Assembly (NCBI GenBank): GCA_917880885.1
Contig: OU862915.1
Span: 39,626,676-39,690,675, forward strand
Length of the DNA: 64,000 nucleotides
DNA from: Limnephilus marmoratus
Lineage: Eukaryota; Arthropoda; Insecta; Trichoptera; Limnephilidae
Reading direction: 5' to 3'
Shown here in pieces: positions 53,601-63,330 of this stretch. The position numbers and the translations under genes were made by a program. Position 1 is the first letter of the stretch. Every line of letters starts with the position of its first letter. Under the pieces are notes generated by a model. That model made no database searches. It saw nothing but the letters and a program-made list of their open reading frames with translations, and was not told where the DNA came from.

Positions 53601-56600
53601 TCATAAATTAACTCCACTGAGAAAAATAATTTCCCTTAGGACCCCATATCATTTTTGGGGATGTTTGTGTGTCTTTTTAAGAAGATGAAGGCATGAACGT
53701 GAAGATGAAGGCATGAACATGAACATGTTATAGGAGTGCAGCTTGCAAATCGAGCTGTTAAACTCAAGAACGGCTCGTATTCTCATGTGACAAATGTCAA
53801 CTACATATATATTTACAAATTTTGGCTTGTTTCCCGTATGAGAAATTAAATTAACATACGTTATTATTACATACATACATAGATAATGCTTCATTCACAT
53901 AAGGATATTGTTTTACATTATTTATCCTTTTTTTATTCGTATGTACAGTACGTCTCTAAATATTGTGAATGAATTATTTTTTCTGTAAATTTGTATTGCA
54001 ATAAAATTAAGTTTGGCTTTAATTTCTTTTCCATTATAATAAATTTTGCATAGTGCGTTTTTAGTGAAAAATCACTTCAAGGACTTGCTGTACCCCATAG
54101 AAAATTACCAGGAGCACAGTAATTGCCAGAGGCAATAAATTATAGAAAGTTAAATAAATTGTTGGCCAATACAAGAATTTTTTTTTTATAAATATTGCAA
54201 TGGTGAAATATTTACTTGGGGATATGACTGGAAGTCTATTTTCCTCAGCTTCTTGCTTGATCTTAGGGTGAGGCACCAGCGCATCAGACTTTACTGGGGT
54301 GTCGGTGTCATCTTCATCTTCCAGAATGTTCATGAGGTTTGAATACCTGCTGTAAACAAAACAATACAGATTTATTAAAACCTTTGTTTCACCTGAATTA
54401 CATACTGTTCAATTATTATTAGATTTACTAAACAAACTACATAATCAAAAGCAGGTGAGCTGACTAAAATTAATTCTCAAACACTTTTTTTAATGTGAAC
54501 ACCTCACAAGAGTCCCAGCTGCTCCCGTCTAGAGCCAGTGAAACTATGGCTATGTTTAACATCAATTCAGATGACAAGCTTTGTTGCGGTTAGTATGATT
54601 GTCGTTCATTGAAGTATAAATTGCTTAAATCTGTTTGCATCTTAATACTTTATCTCTTTTAAAACGCTATGAAATTTTAATTTTGTAATATTTTAAAAAT
54701 GAATAAATTGAATTGAATGACAACCCCCATTGGGGTTTTTTGTGAGGCTAAGGTACTGGGGAGGGGAAAGAGATGAGGAAGAGGAAGGTGGGAAGTATCT
54801 GGCTATTCAGATCTGGTCACCAAACATGGCTAAAGCCATTTCAAGCAACATTTCGATTCTGAATGGTGGTTTTACACCAGGGTGATACTGAGAGGATCTT
54901 CCACTCTGGAACGTGCCACAAAAATACTACATATCATTTTAAATTAATAAATTGTGAAATAACACAAATTAATCTAATAAAATTTATTGCGCACGCCAGT
55001 GTTTGAATTAGCAACCTCTGGATTGCGAGTCTAAACCCTTACCCCTCGACTACGGAGAGATAAAAAATAAATTCAAACCATGGGTAATGTAAAAGTAAAT
55101 CTGTATATTTAACAAAGCATATTCAACTGACCTAAATGAAGAATTTCCAGCAGTCTCCAGCACAACAACCTTCTCCTTGGCCTTCTCCTGTTCAACCGAG
55201 TCAATCTGCTTCCTCAACAACTCGCGGAAGTGGAGGAACTGCTTCGTGGTCTGCTGCTGATTCGTCATCGGCTGTTGCAGTTGGTGCTGTTGACTGCTGC
55301 TAGACACAGACAACTGGTGACTGTTGTTGTGACCGCCGTTGCCGTGGTTTGACAACGAATGGTTGCTTGACAACGATCTGTTGATGATGCTAATCGACGA
55401 AGACAAGCGGTTGGCGGATTCAGTTGAGGCATTGCTGTGGCAACTGTTGGAACGGTCGTTACTGTAGAATTCTATCGGCCAGTCCTGGAGAAAGAACAAA
55501 TTTATTTTAAAATGCAATGATTTTTTATTTAAAATCTTTTGACAAGATTTTTAGAGCGCCTAACACTCCATAATGTTGAAAAAAATATTTTTTTTATATG
55601 AATACCGCACAAGAGTCCCAACTGCTCCCGTCTGGAGCCAGTGCGACTATGGTATCCCCGATTGGGGTATATTGTGAGGCGGAAGGTAGTGGGGAAGGGA
55701 AGGAGATGGGGAAGAGGATCGTGGGGAAGTTCAGATACTGATTATTCAGATCTGGTCACCAAACACGGCTAAAAGCCATTTCAAGAAACTTTTCAATTCT
55801 GAATGGTGGTCTAGCACCAGGGTGATTCTGAGAATATCTTTCACTGTGGAATGTGCCGAAAACATACTATATATTATTTTTAAACTAATTAATTATGAAA
55901 TAACACAAATTAATCAAATAAAATTTATTTGCCACGCCGGGATTCGATCCCGCGACCTTCGGATTGCGAGTCAAGAGCCTTACCGCTAGACCATGCCGGT
56001 CTTTTTTCTTAGAAAGATACGCCATATTGTTTGGGGTGACTAGCATTGAGGTCTTTATGACAAATAAAAAACAAACTAATTTAGAAAAAGCTACAAACTC
56101 TAATTCAAATAAGTTATGTAAAGCGCCCATAACTTGATTTAATCTTGTGTTTATTTTTTATTGTTTTTTTCAAAAGAAAGTTCGACTTAATAGCTATCTA
56201 CTAATTAAATCGACCCTAAAATGTAAACTGTTTCTTTATCACTACTTATAAAGGAATAAATATTGACACCGGAAAGGAAAAATGTCTAAAACGCCATAAA
56301 GTTGTGACATTAACCCGTTAAATCTCAGGAGACCACATTTGTCCCAGCTCACATAGGTCTCGAAGAAATCGTTCTGTCTCACTGTAACGGTATTGTAAAG
56401 AGAAAACAACACGCTTTATATTCAAATCTAAAAGTAAACCACAAAATAATTAAAGTAACCTAAATCATCATTAATAATTAAATTAAAAACCTTCATGAAA
56501 TCAAAGTTTACCCGACCGCAATTTGAAAAAAAATTATGAAACTTAATTTTTAATAATATTTTTACACGAAACAACAAAAAAGTTTATAACTCAATTGTCT

Positions 56601-59600
56601 AATAAAATATGTGGGTTTTTAAATTTTTTTTCATTATCAGTAGTTTTAGTTATAATAAACGTAAAGTGAGCCATTTTAAACACTTTTTAAAGTTTTAAAA
56701 TTTTTACATTTAAAAAATTACATGGTTACTTCTAATAATCAAATTTGAAAGCGTATTTCATCACCTTTTTCCATCGGTATATTAACTATAGATTAGCCAT
56801 CCCATACCCAATCCCAAAGTGAAATCACCTATGAGAAATTTCATAATACAACTACCCATCGGATTCCGTTGCATCTCTTGCGTGACGTAGTTGTTTTACT
56901 AGGAAGAAATTAAACATTGTTTATCAAATGTTACTTTTCTCGATACGCTGCCGATATGATATATGTTATGTACATATTTTTTTAGATATTCATATAACTG
57001 ATTAAATTGTTAATAATAAAGTCCGCGATAGCCCATACAAAAATATTTCTAACTGCCTGAAATTTGTGTTTTAACCGGTCACATGCCGTTGCCGCGCCGG
57101 CGCGCGGGTCCTAATGCGAAGGCGCGGAAAATAATTAAAATATTTGAATAATATTGTCCTTGAAAAACTTTTGGTCTGCGATTTTGACCCTTATATGTAC
57201 GACATTTGTATGAAGAACAGTGTCAAAATCGCTTGCGCCATCAGTACTCTGGGTAGTGCTAAAGATTTCACTCGAATTGCCACACTGGATTATTTTTAAA
57301 ACGATTTCTTCCATGACAATGCGCTGTCAGATTTTACCGCGAAATTAACGGTCGTTATCATTATCGCGATGTATTTGTATCGCGATTAAAACGTCGTAAA
57401 ACCTATTAATTTACGTAATAAATGCAAGTAATGTGATTTTAGTGGATAGTTTATTGTGTTGTGAACGTGTTTCAGTCAATAAAATATACAATAGCTCAAA
57501 ATTTATCAACAAAACATTCAATTCAAAATTCAAAGTGGTGGTTTTTTAGTGTTTTTTCGCGAAGTTCCGCGAAATTCCGCGAAATGTTCCGGCCTTTGAC
57601 TTGTTAAAAATGATCTTCACAAAACTAGTAATTCCGTTACCGCGAACTTGCTGGAAAACAAATTAGCTCCACGCCGACCAACTAAAGGTACAAACCAATG
57701 CTTCTTGAGATCTTTTGATTATAAGATAATAGACTTTCTTTTTGATAAATGTTTTCGTAAACCAATATTTTTGGTTCCGGTGTCATTTTTAAGACCTGCA
57801 CGCCGTCTAGATATACTTGGTCTACTCTAGATACTGACAAATATGCCCGAATTTTGAAGGGTTAAAGATGAACCTACTCGATAAGCTATATTGTTTGTTT
57901 GTACTTGTGTTCAACAAATCGTTTTATAGAGTTTTCCACATGTTCTGGGAAACTATAAAATTTGATTTGATTATTGTGTAGGTTCATTTGTAATGTCACA
58001 GCTGTATTACGCTTTTAGCCATTTCTCCTTTCCAGCTTGATATGTTTATGAACATACAAATCATTATGATTAAAATGTAAGAAAACTGTTGTTATTGACA
58101 TTACATATTTATGTTAAAAAACAAGAAAGGTTAGAAATTGTGCAAGAGACAACCACAACAAATGAGGTGAAGTGCAAACAGCAAACAATAATGCCACAAA
58201 CTTTCAAAACATTTAGACAAACATCAAACGATTAATGTATGAACCCAAAAATGTATAATGAATCCAATAAACTTTAATATTTGAAAGTGTTAATCAAACA
58301 ATGTTTTTTTTTTAATGAGTGCTGTGAATTCACTTTAGTGACGAAAAACAAAATGAAAACAATTAAACAAAACAATAATTAAAAATTAAAAACATGAAAC
58401 AAATTTTATAACACAAAAAAAACAAAATTTTAAACAATGAAAAATTAGAGCACGAATACTTCTTTTGCAAATATTCAAGAGCAATTTGCTCTAATTATTT
58501 CACAGTTTTAAGGGGGCAGTCTTACTATAAAAATCCTGTTTCATAGTTTCATCCTTACACATAATATTTAGTTATGTTATGTGCGAATAAAGAAAAAAAG
58601 GAATCAGCATTTAAATAGAATAACTTTTCCCACAAACATATAAACAAAGAGCTTAACCTTCATAATATACACATATCGGGAGATTTACTTTCCATAATGA
58701 ATTTTTTTTTACATTAACCCCACACAAAAGGCTCTGAGAATAATAATTTCCACCAGGGCTAATGTCATCTTTGGGGGTGCTGAAGAAGTGAACCTGGGTC
58801 TTGAAGAGACACAAGTTAAAGACGGAAGGAAACCCAGAGGCTGGCAAATCATTCCACAGCCGAGCTTGATGAAGTACGAGTCGTAAAAGCAACACATTCT
58901 TATGTGACAAATGTCAACTATTTCCAAATATTTGGTGAGTTTCCACATTCTTATGTGACAAATGTCAACTATTTCCAAATATTTGGCGAGTTTTTCGACT
59001 AGGCATTGGTGATGAAGGGATCAATGTCGCTAGGTCCTCGGAACATCTTCCATTGAAATACTGATAGAACAAGGCAAAAGCATTCCCGCCTGACACCTAA
59101 GCTCTGAAGATCGCAATTTGTTTGTTGAAATAGGAAAATCAATCAAACAGACTCCCTTTTCTGCATGTAAGTCAAGGGGCTCCAGACCAGGGGTGGCTGC
59201 CAAATTCAACCGCACTTTTGATTTATAAAGGGTTTAAGATATGGAAAGAACATTCAGAAAGTTTGTAGTGCGAAATTAGGTAATTTTGTGGATATTATAA
59301 AGGTCAAAAACACAAAAAATAAGTAAATAGTGTGGATAAAACGTAAGCTCAAAAGTAAATTATTTTAAGAGATCATAATACGGGAGAATTCAATCACTTT
59401 GAGAGGGAGAGAGAATAATCGATCCATGTCTTGAAGAGACCCTGGTTGTAGGATACAAGAAACATAAAATAGTTTATGTGTATTTAAAATTGAAGTCATA
59501 GATCATAAGAATTTTATGCACATAGTAGAAAAGTCTATTGGTCTGAAACAGCAAAAATTCTCCGAACGAGTTCTGACATCATGAAATTTGCATACATTTT

Positions 59601-61839
59601 TAAAATTTGAAGGTCAACGCAACTAAGGTTATTTGCACCATGAACTACCGAATTTAAAAAAGGTTTCAATATTTATCAAATGGTAAGTAAAAAGAAAGAG
59701 TTTAAAGGAAAAACCAGCTGGTTACCACTGATTCATAAAATTAATTCTCGAATTTTTATGACATCTTTAATTTTCCAGAGAGACAAATTGGGAAAAGCAT
59801 ACATTTTATCCATACTGTTAATAAATAATTAAAAAAACAAAAACACAACAAACTAACATCACTGTAAGCGATTTTCACAGATTGATTAGCGCTAGCACCC
59901 ATTCCAATGTTATTCTGAAACTGCGGGTAATCCGTGTCCACATTCCCGAGCAACTTGAACCCGTCCAACTCAGTCAATTGCTCCACCGAGTTGCCGTTGG
60001 CGACGGCAACTTGGACCGCGTCATTGGAGCAATTGCTGTACGGCGAATCGATCAGATAGCCGCTGGACTCGAGCAGTTGCTGGGTCGCAAACAACGTCTC
60101 GTTTGTACTATTGTTGGTGTTGCTATTCACATTGTTGGCGGACGTGTTGGCCTTTGCGTACGAGGCCGGTTTGGCAGCGCGTGAGTTTTTCCGCCGTCCC
60201 ACTGAGTATGTGGATTCTTCGTTTTCATATTTGCGGCGCATTGTGGAGTTCCAGTGGTTCTTGATTGCATTGTCCGTCCTGTAACAAGCAAAAAAAAAAT
60301 AATTTTACTTTGTTAAAGAGTTGATATTATTACTGTCATAAGGGAAAGTATTGAAACTATCACTGCAATAAGGGCAAAGAATTGAAATTATTACTGTAAT
60401 AAGGGGAAGAATTACTGGACATTATTACTGTAATAAGATGAAAGAATTGACATTATTACTGTAATAAGATGAAAGAATTGATATTATCACTGTAATAAGA
60501 TGAAAGAATTGATATTATCACTGTAATAAGATGAAAGAATTGATATTATCACTGAAATAAGATGAAAGAATTGATATAATTAGTGTAATAAGATGAACGT
60601 ATTGATACTATTACTGTAATAAGAAGAAATAATTATCATTTTTACTAAAACAATTGAAAACAATTCATATTTTTACTTTGTCATACCGTTCATCCGAATG
60701 CAATCAAACTTTGGTGATATATATTATGGTAAGCTCTGGCGTTACGAAATTTGTATAAATTAAAATGTGTGTATTTCATATATTTTAGTGGCAGGGAGGA
60801 AGAAAGGCAGGATGGGGAGGGTAAAAATGGAGGTGGGGTTCACGGGAGGGATGATGAGGAAGGGGGAAGGTGGAAGGGGAATGCGAGAGGGAAAAGGGAC
60901 TCGGGAGGTGAACGGGGTGCACGGGAAAGTATTTTTTTTTTACATTAAGGGGCCATCCATAAATTACGTCACACCTTAAGAGAGAGGGGGGGGGTCAAAA
61001 TTGCAAAATATGTGACATCAACGGGGGTCTCACAATGGCGACGATGTGTGACAGGGACAGGGGGGGGTCAAAAATCATGAAATTTGTGTGACGTAATTTA
61101 TGGATAGCCCCTAACTCCACACAGGAAAATAATTTCTTTCAGTGCCTATGTCATCTTTGGGGATGTTGTGTGGAGGGTCTTTTAAAGGATGAACAGGATG
61201 TTCTGGGAAGGAAAAAGGTAAGAGGGTTGGGTAGGAATCCGGGGTTCAGTGGGTCCAGGTCATCCGCCGCCAAGACCTAGACAAACCTCACCCCAAGAAC
61301 CCGGGTACCCGTGCTATGCCCCGCAGCGAACCACTCGCCGATGGCAGAGGTGTCAGTTATCCAATAAATGGATCCCGGAGCGGCGGTACCCATTTCCGTC
61401 TCCCAAATTGAAAATTCAGGGAGAATCAATTGCCGGGGGGGGTACCAGCTAGTAGTTTATATTTTCAATAGAATTATTAAGTTTATAATTTATAAGTCTT
61501 AAAATTTCTACAGTATTTTTTCAATAGAATCCGACTTATTATTTATGTAGAAACCATTGACAAACTGGCGCAGCCTGTGATACTGTTGTTAATAATTATT
61601 ATGTACCTTCCAGGCAGCATCTTAGCGATCTTGGCCCACTGGTTGCCGAGCTGGCGGTGCGCCTGGTAGATGAGGCGGTCCTCCTGGTCGGTCCAGGCGG
61701 ACTTCTTGATGCCGGGGTTGAGATGGTTGTGCCACCTCTCCCGGCACTGCTTGCCTATCCGCCCGCGCAGGTGTCGCGCTATCAGCGTCCATTTCTTGGG
61801 GCCGTATTTGTTGACAAGCTCCACCACTTTTTCGTCCTC
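41544..61839 (-). CDS. Myb: Myb transcription factor (R2R3 region to C-terminus), 5' partial
   Basis: Twelve coding exons join without phase error into 830 residues: 61607..61839, 59858..60278, 55132..55484, 54216..54346, 53178..53329, 52435..52602, 51314..51438, 50525..50816, 49333..49551, 48513..48692, 43632..43727, 41544..41666. Animal Myb binds YAACNG sites through three Trp-based repeats and controls cell-cycle genes. Present are R2 from EDEKVVELVNKYGPKKWTLI with its GKQCRERW helix, and all of R3 (SAWTDQED, LGNQWAKIAK, TDNAIKNHWNSTMRRK). R1 and the start of R2 lie beyond the window. Later blocks are a Q-rich stretch, LPFSPSQF (exon 6), RTPTPFKNAL (exon 8, identical in type to B-Myb) and WQVVACGRTKDQL near the end, as in B-Myb. 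IKYE, IKQE and IKRE fit sumoylation sites. The choice of donor at 48512 (AAG-GTACAA) is inferred because it alone reaches the conserved tail in phase. Confidence 0.93.
42501..42678. mobile_element. hAT-type MITE, 178 bp, exact 8-bp target duplication
   Basis: CAGTCTAT flanks both sides (42493..42500 and 42679..42686). The ends are CAAGGGCGGATCCAGGGGGG and, in reverse complement, CAAGGGCGGATCCAGCTTTG. Same family as 15620..15954. It lies in the last Myb intron. Confidence 0.92.
43632..43727 (-). CDS. Myb: Myb penultimate exon
   Basis: Acceptor TTGTTCTCTAG ends at 43728 and donor GCG-GTAAGT starts at 43631. The 32 codons read WRRKALNASSPFQKSSAV, then RSIKFDGHKVKKPA. The other two frames contain stops, so both junctions are fixed at phase 0. 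Confidence 0.88.
43728..47786. other. AT-rich Myb intron
   Basis: This is intron between the penultimate exon and the alternative exon end. Apart from the TTAA-flanked element at 46614..46692 it holds nothing recognisable. If the long isoform is real, the part nearest 47786 is its 3' UTR. Confidence 0.5.
46614..46692. mobile_element. Tiny TTAA-flanked element, 71 bp
   Basis: TTAA at 46614..46617 and 46689..46692; it starts CCCTTCCACCGAC and its other end is CCTTTTAATG in reverse complement. Its start resembles that of the 40159 element. Confidence 0.5.
47787..61839 (-). CDS. Myb: Myb, alternative read-through isoform, 5' partial
   Basis: The first nine exons are as in the main form. The tenth then continues past the 48512 donor as 47787..48692, adding 242 codons to a TAA at 47787..47789, for 999 residues in the window. 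The extension is acidic and polar, with DNNDSGISSFF, EAKRDIKSEMF, GAYDDFKDVKREKQ and a terminal NRNWIESNIRQTNNKR stretch; IKSE and VKRE are further sumoylation-type motifs. So long an open frame in AT-rich DNA is unlikely by chance. It replaces the conserved B-Myb-like tail. It could be an alternative terminal exon, a retained intron or an exon with an unseen downstream donor. Confidence 0.6.
48942..48987. repeat. Perfect 19-bp hairpin in Myb intron
   Basis: 48942..48960 and 48969..48987 are exact reverse complements with an 8-nt loop. The left arm is CTCTTTTGAAAACGTAAAA. It lies about 250 bases upstream (transcript sense) of the exon at 48692. Confidence 0.88.
49850..50037. mobile_element. 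Palindromic MITE in Myb intron
   Basis: Arms starting GTGATTTA at both ends match through GTTGCGCTACCTCC. An inner pair, CATTACAGTGTCCAT and its complement, extends the fold so that nearly the whole element is a hairpin. A target duplication was not identified. Confidence 0.75.
50113..50515. repeat. 28-bp minisatellite adjoining a Myb splice donor
   Basis: About fourteen copies of AAAATGATTGAATCCTTTAT-CTTTGGAC in register, with single-base variants. It begins roughly ten bases inside the intron that follows exon 50525..50816. Confidence 0.93.
50525..50816 (-). CDS. Myb: Myb exon with RTPTPFKNAL block and NGSQL repeats
   Basis: The acceptor TTATTTCCAG ends at 50817. The first base completes Arg of RTPTPFKNALLELEKKSG, the conserved Myb block. 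DITEMIKREESSN resembles the c-Myb negative-regulatory sumoylation site. It is followed by four in-frame copies of NGSQL (15-bp units at about 50630..50690). The donor CAG-GTAGGA is followed about ten bases later by a minisatellite. Confidence 0.92.
50865..51045 (-). mobile_element. tRNA-derived SINE 'S', partial
   Basis: In minus sense it has a degraded tRNA-like head (GTCAAGGAATGAGGCTCTTG, then GCGGGTCCGAAACCCGAAG) and the AT-rich tail common to 54705 and 55605, with GGCACGTTTCAGAGTGG at the end. The A box is damaged. Confidence 0.7.
51800..52135 (-). mobile_element. SINE 'R' copy in Myb intron
   Basis: In minus sense it begins GGGAAGTGGGTGTGGGTACC and ATTTATTGAATAATACCTCT, and ends at a weakened stem-loop and CTGTGTGGAGCTAATTT. 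A central part around the CTTGGCGGCGG phrase is deleted. Confidence 0.75.
52625..52870 (-). other. Pyrimidine-rich tract before a Myb acceptor
   Basis: The plus strand is dominated by AAGAAG, GCCAAGAAG and AGACAAG, so the Myb transcript carries about 240 nt of CTTCTT-rich sequence ending roughly 25 nt before the acceptor at 52603. It is an imperfect repeat and no coding frame is credible. Confidence 0.6.
53610..53890 (-). mobile_element. LINE 'R' 3'-end fragment in Myb intron
   Basis: It begins ATTAACTCCACTGAGAAAAA, has half of the stem-loop (AATTTCCCTTAGGACCCC), and continues to TCTCATGTGACAAATGTCAA, a phrase also present in the copy at 58708. Confidence 0.6.
54216..54346 (-). CDS. Myb: Myb exon with NAGNAG tandem acceptor
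   Basis: The intron end reads TTTACAGCAG, so the exon may start at 54349 or 54346, adding or omitting one codon: SSFSRYSNLM or SSFRYSNLM. It encodes YSNLMNILEDEDDTDTP and the IKQE motif. The donor is CCAA-GTAAAT. Confidence 0.88.
54500..55065 (-). mobile_element. tRNA-derived SINE 'S', interrupted
   Basis: 54705..55065 carries body, AT-rich region and a decayed tRNA-like head. A further piece of the body, AAGAGTCCCAGCTGCTCCCG, lies at 54508..54545, separated by about 170 bp of other sequence, so the copy was split by insertion or rearrangement. Confidence 0.65.
55605..56003 (-). mobile_element. tRNA-derived SINE 'S', best-preserved copy
   Basis: In minus sense the head at 55930..56003 has a polymerase III A box TGGTCTAGCGG and a B box GGATCGAATCC with a good T-arm (GCGGGATCGAATCCCGG). 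The acceptor stem does not pair, so it is not a functional tRNA. The head is followed by an AT-rich region and a ~250-bp body ending AGTTGGGACTCTTGTGCGG. Related fragments are at 50865, 54500, 35856, 28641 and 21880. Confidence 0.8.
57071..57607. mobile_element. piggyBac-like non-autonomous element, second copy
   Basis: TTAA at 57071..57074 and 57604..57607. The ends CCGGTCACATGCCG and CAAGTCAAAGGCCG (reverse complement) are similar to each other. The interior matches 37777..38413, with TTTTGACCCTTATATGTACG and GTGTTTCAGTCAATAAAATA. It lies in a Myb intron. Confidence 0.7.
58708..59050 (-). mobile_element. LINE 'R' 3'-end fragment in Myb intron
   Basis: Starts at a T-run and ACATTAACCCCACACAAAAG. 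The minus frame reads QARLWNDLPASGFPSVFNLC, then LFKTQVHFF. A ~59-bp segment including CATTCTTATGTGACAAATGT is tandemly duplicated at about 58893..59000. The far end has CAATGTCGCTAGGTCC, as in the copies at 27680 and 37080. Confidence 0.8.
59858..60278 (-). CDS. Myb: Myb exon: end of R3 and linker
   Basis: Starts with the base completing Arg and TDNAIKNHWNSTMRRK, then an Asn/Ser-rich linker (ANNVNSNTNNSTN). The donor is AGTGAT-GTTAGT. The acceptor is TTGTTACAG at 60279. Confidence 0.9.
60316..60635. repeat. 31-bp minisatellite near a Myb splice acceptor
   Basis: About ten copies of GAAAGAATTGATATTATCAC-TGTAATAAGAT with minor variants. It ends roughly 35 bases before the acceptor of exon 59858..60278 in transcript sense. 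Confidence 0.9.
60930..61425 (-). mobile_element. SINE 'R' copy interrupted by a MITE
   Basis: The T-run and ACATTAA at 60931..60948 continue at 61112 with TAACTCCACACAGG, the usual tail. The remainder runs through GGGGATGTTGTGTGGAGGG to ATCCAATAAATGGATCCCGG and GGTACCCATTTCCGTCTCCC. The intervening 60949..61111 is a separate insert. Confidence 0.85.
60949..61111. mobile_element. 163-bp MITE with TAA target duplication (PIF/Harbinger-type)
   Basis: The ends GGGGCCATCCATAAATTACG and, in reverse complement, GGGGCTATCCATAAATTACG match for over 24 bases with one mismatch. TAA flanks it at 60946..60948 and 61112..61114. Other SINE 'R' copies show the empty site ACATTAACTCC, confirming the duplication. 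Confidence 0.88.
61607..61839 (-). CDS. Myb: Myb exon encoding most of R2 and R3
   Basis: Acceptor TCTTTTCAG ends at 61840; donor GTACAT starts at 61606. The 77 complete codons run from the EDEK of R2 to LPG of R3, and the last codon (Arg) is split, completed by the exon at 60278. The R2 cysteine of GKQC, redox-sensitive in vertebrate c-Myb, is conserved. Confidence 0.95.
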
Positions 61840-62179
61840 CTGAAAAGATTAAATAAACTGGTTAGTTTTATTGAGCGGATTTACTAGGCCAATCAAAAAA
61901 AATTGCACATCCATAAAAAATCATGTATTACATGACACAAGTATAAAGTATGTATTAGAAAAACATTATTGAGGGTTCCTAAGACCAAGAAGTCACCGGA
62001 ATTACGGTTTTTGAAAAACTTTAATATACTGACTGCAGGAATATGTAACTGTAGGACACTAATAATGTAGAAAAATAGAAAAGTAATAACGTAGAAAAGC
62101 AGAAGATAAAAAAAATAAAATCATTGAAAATTTGTTAATTATACAATTTTTTTTACAGTATTTCAAATATTATTTTTAA

Positions 62180-62620
62180 ATAATTCCCGTCGGGGCCTAT
62201 GTCATCTTTGGGGATGATGTGTGGAGGAACTGAGGGAGGGTCTTTTGAGGAAAGGAAGGAGAGCATGTTCTGAGAAGGAAAAGGTTATGAGGGGTGGGTG
62301 GGAATCTAGAGGTCAGTGTGTCCAGGAGTGATGGACGAATGAATCCATCCCTCTCACTGCAGTGCAAGGCGATATTGTGAGAGTCCTGCTGGAGAGGTCA
62401 AAAGGTCTCCCTAAACCAGACTCTCCCGATCTGGTTTGTCAGACAGCTGGTGGGCAGATGCACCCACCGCCAAGAACCAGACAAACCACACCCCATAAAC
62501 CTGACCACCCATGCTAAATCAGCAAAAATAGTGAACCATTTGGGGTGACCTATCTATGGCAGGTGTTGGTTATCCAATAAGTGGTTTCCGGGGCGGCGGT
62601 ACCCATACCTTCCATAATTG
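62180..62620 (-). mobile_element. SINE 'R' copy, near full length
   Basis: In minus sense the head GGAAGGTATGGGTACCGCCG leads to CACTTATTGGATAACCAACA, the CTTGGCGGTGGGTGC region and GACATAGGCCCCGACGGGAA. The stem-loop is truncated at the 3' end (AATAATTCCCGTCGGGGCC in plus). Confidence 0.8.
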
Positions 62621-63084
62621 TATAATTGATATAATAATACGCAATGACGTTATATAAAATAAATAGACTCGTTATAGTCTCACATACTCACAATATAATG
62701 TGGAAAGTAAGGAACACTCTTTTGTTTTCAGCGATTTTCAATAATTTCTTTAATTCAAAAGTTTATTCCTGTGTGATAAAGATAGACAATCAAATAATGT
62801 GTATGTATGAATGGCACGGATACATTAGCGGGCGGCGTATTAATTTCTTCGCTGAATACTGCTTTCACATCACGGGTGTGACTGAGATAACAAGATACTC
62901 TCACTCGGTTACACTACGCACAGGGGAGGGTAAAGGCGGGTAAAACAAGACACACGGGCAAATATTTTTTTTATTATATTTATATGAGTTATAATTAGTA
63001 ATACAATATTGGTACTATTATAGTAGTATTGTTAAAAACATATTTTATTATACAGTACAGGTCATAGGTTCAAATGAGTATACA

Positions 63085-63215
63085 AATCTATTTACAATTT
63101 TCATCAACGACATTATAAAATGCTTCCATTATGCAAATGTTCTACTCTTCGCTGATGACATCAAAATATTTCTTCCTATTAACGCCTTATTGACTGCTTT
63201 AAATTACAAAAAGAT
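63085..63215 (+). mobile_element. LINE RT fragment with FADD box
   Basis: The plus strand reads NLFTIFINDIIKCFHYAN, then VLLFADDIKIFLPIN. IFINDI followed by LLFADD is the catalytic core of a Jockey/CR1-type RT. Only about 45 codons remain. Confidence 0.75.
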
Positions 63216-63224
63216 CTGTACAGG

Positions 63225-63330
63225 CTTAACCCGTTGAAGAGCACGAGACCATTTTTGTCCCAGCTCACACAGGTCTCATATAAATCACTGTAACTCCCTT
63301 ACTAACAGAGTGAGAAATATGTTCTAAACG
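63225..63330. repeat. Piece shared with 56310..56400, TTAA-type end
   Basis: TTAACCCGTTGAAGAGCACG here and TTAACCCGTTAAATCTCAGG at 56312 both continue as GACCA..TTTGTCCCAGCTCACA.AGGTCTC. They are two copies of one TTAA-bounded element; the other ends were not defined. Confidence 0.55.

Noticed and set aside
55928..56003. Possible tRNA gene on the minus strand
   Set aside because: The A and B boxes are good but the acceptor stem does not pair, and the sequence is the head of a SINE with other copies in the window.
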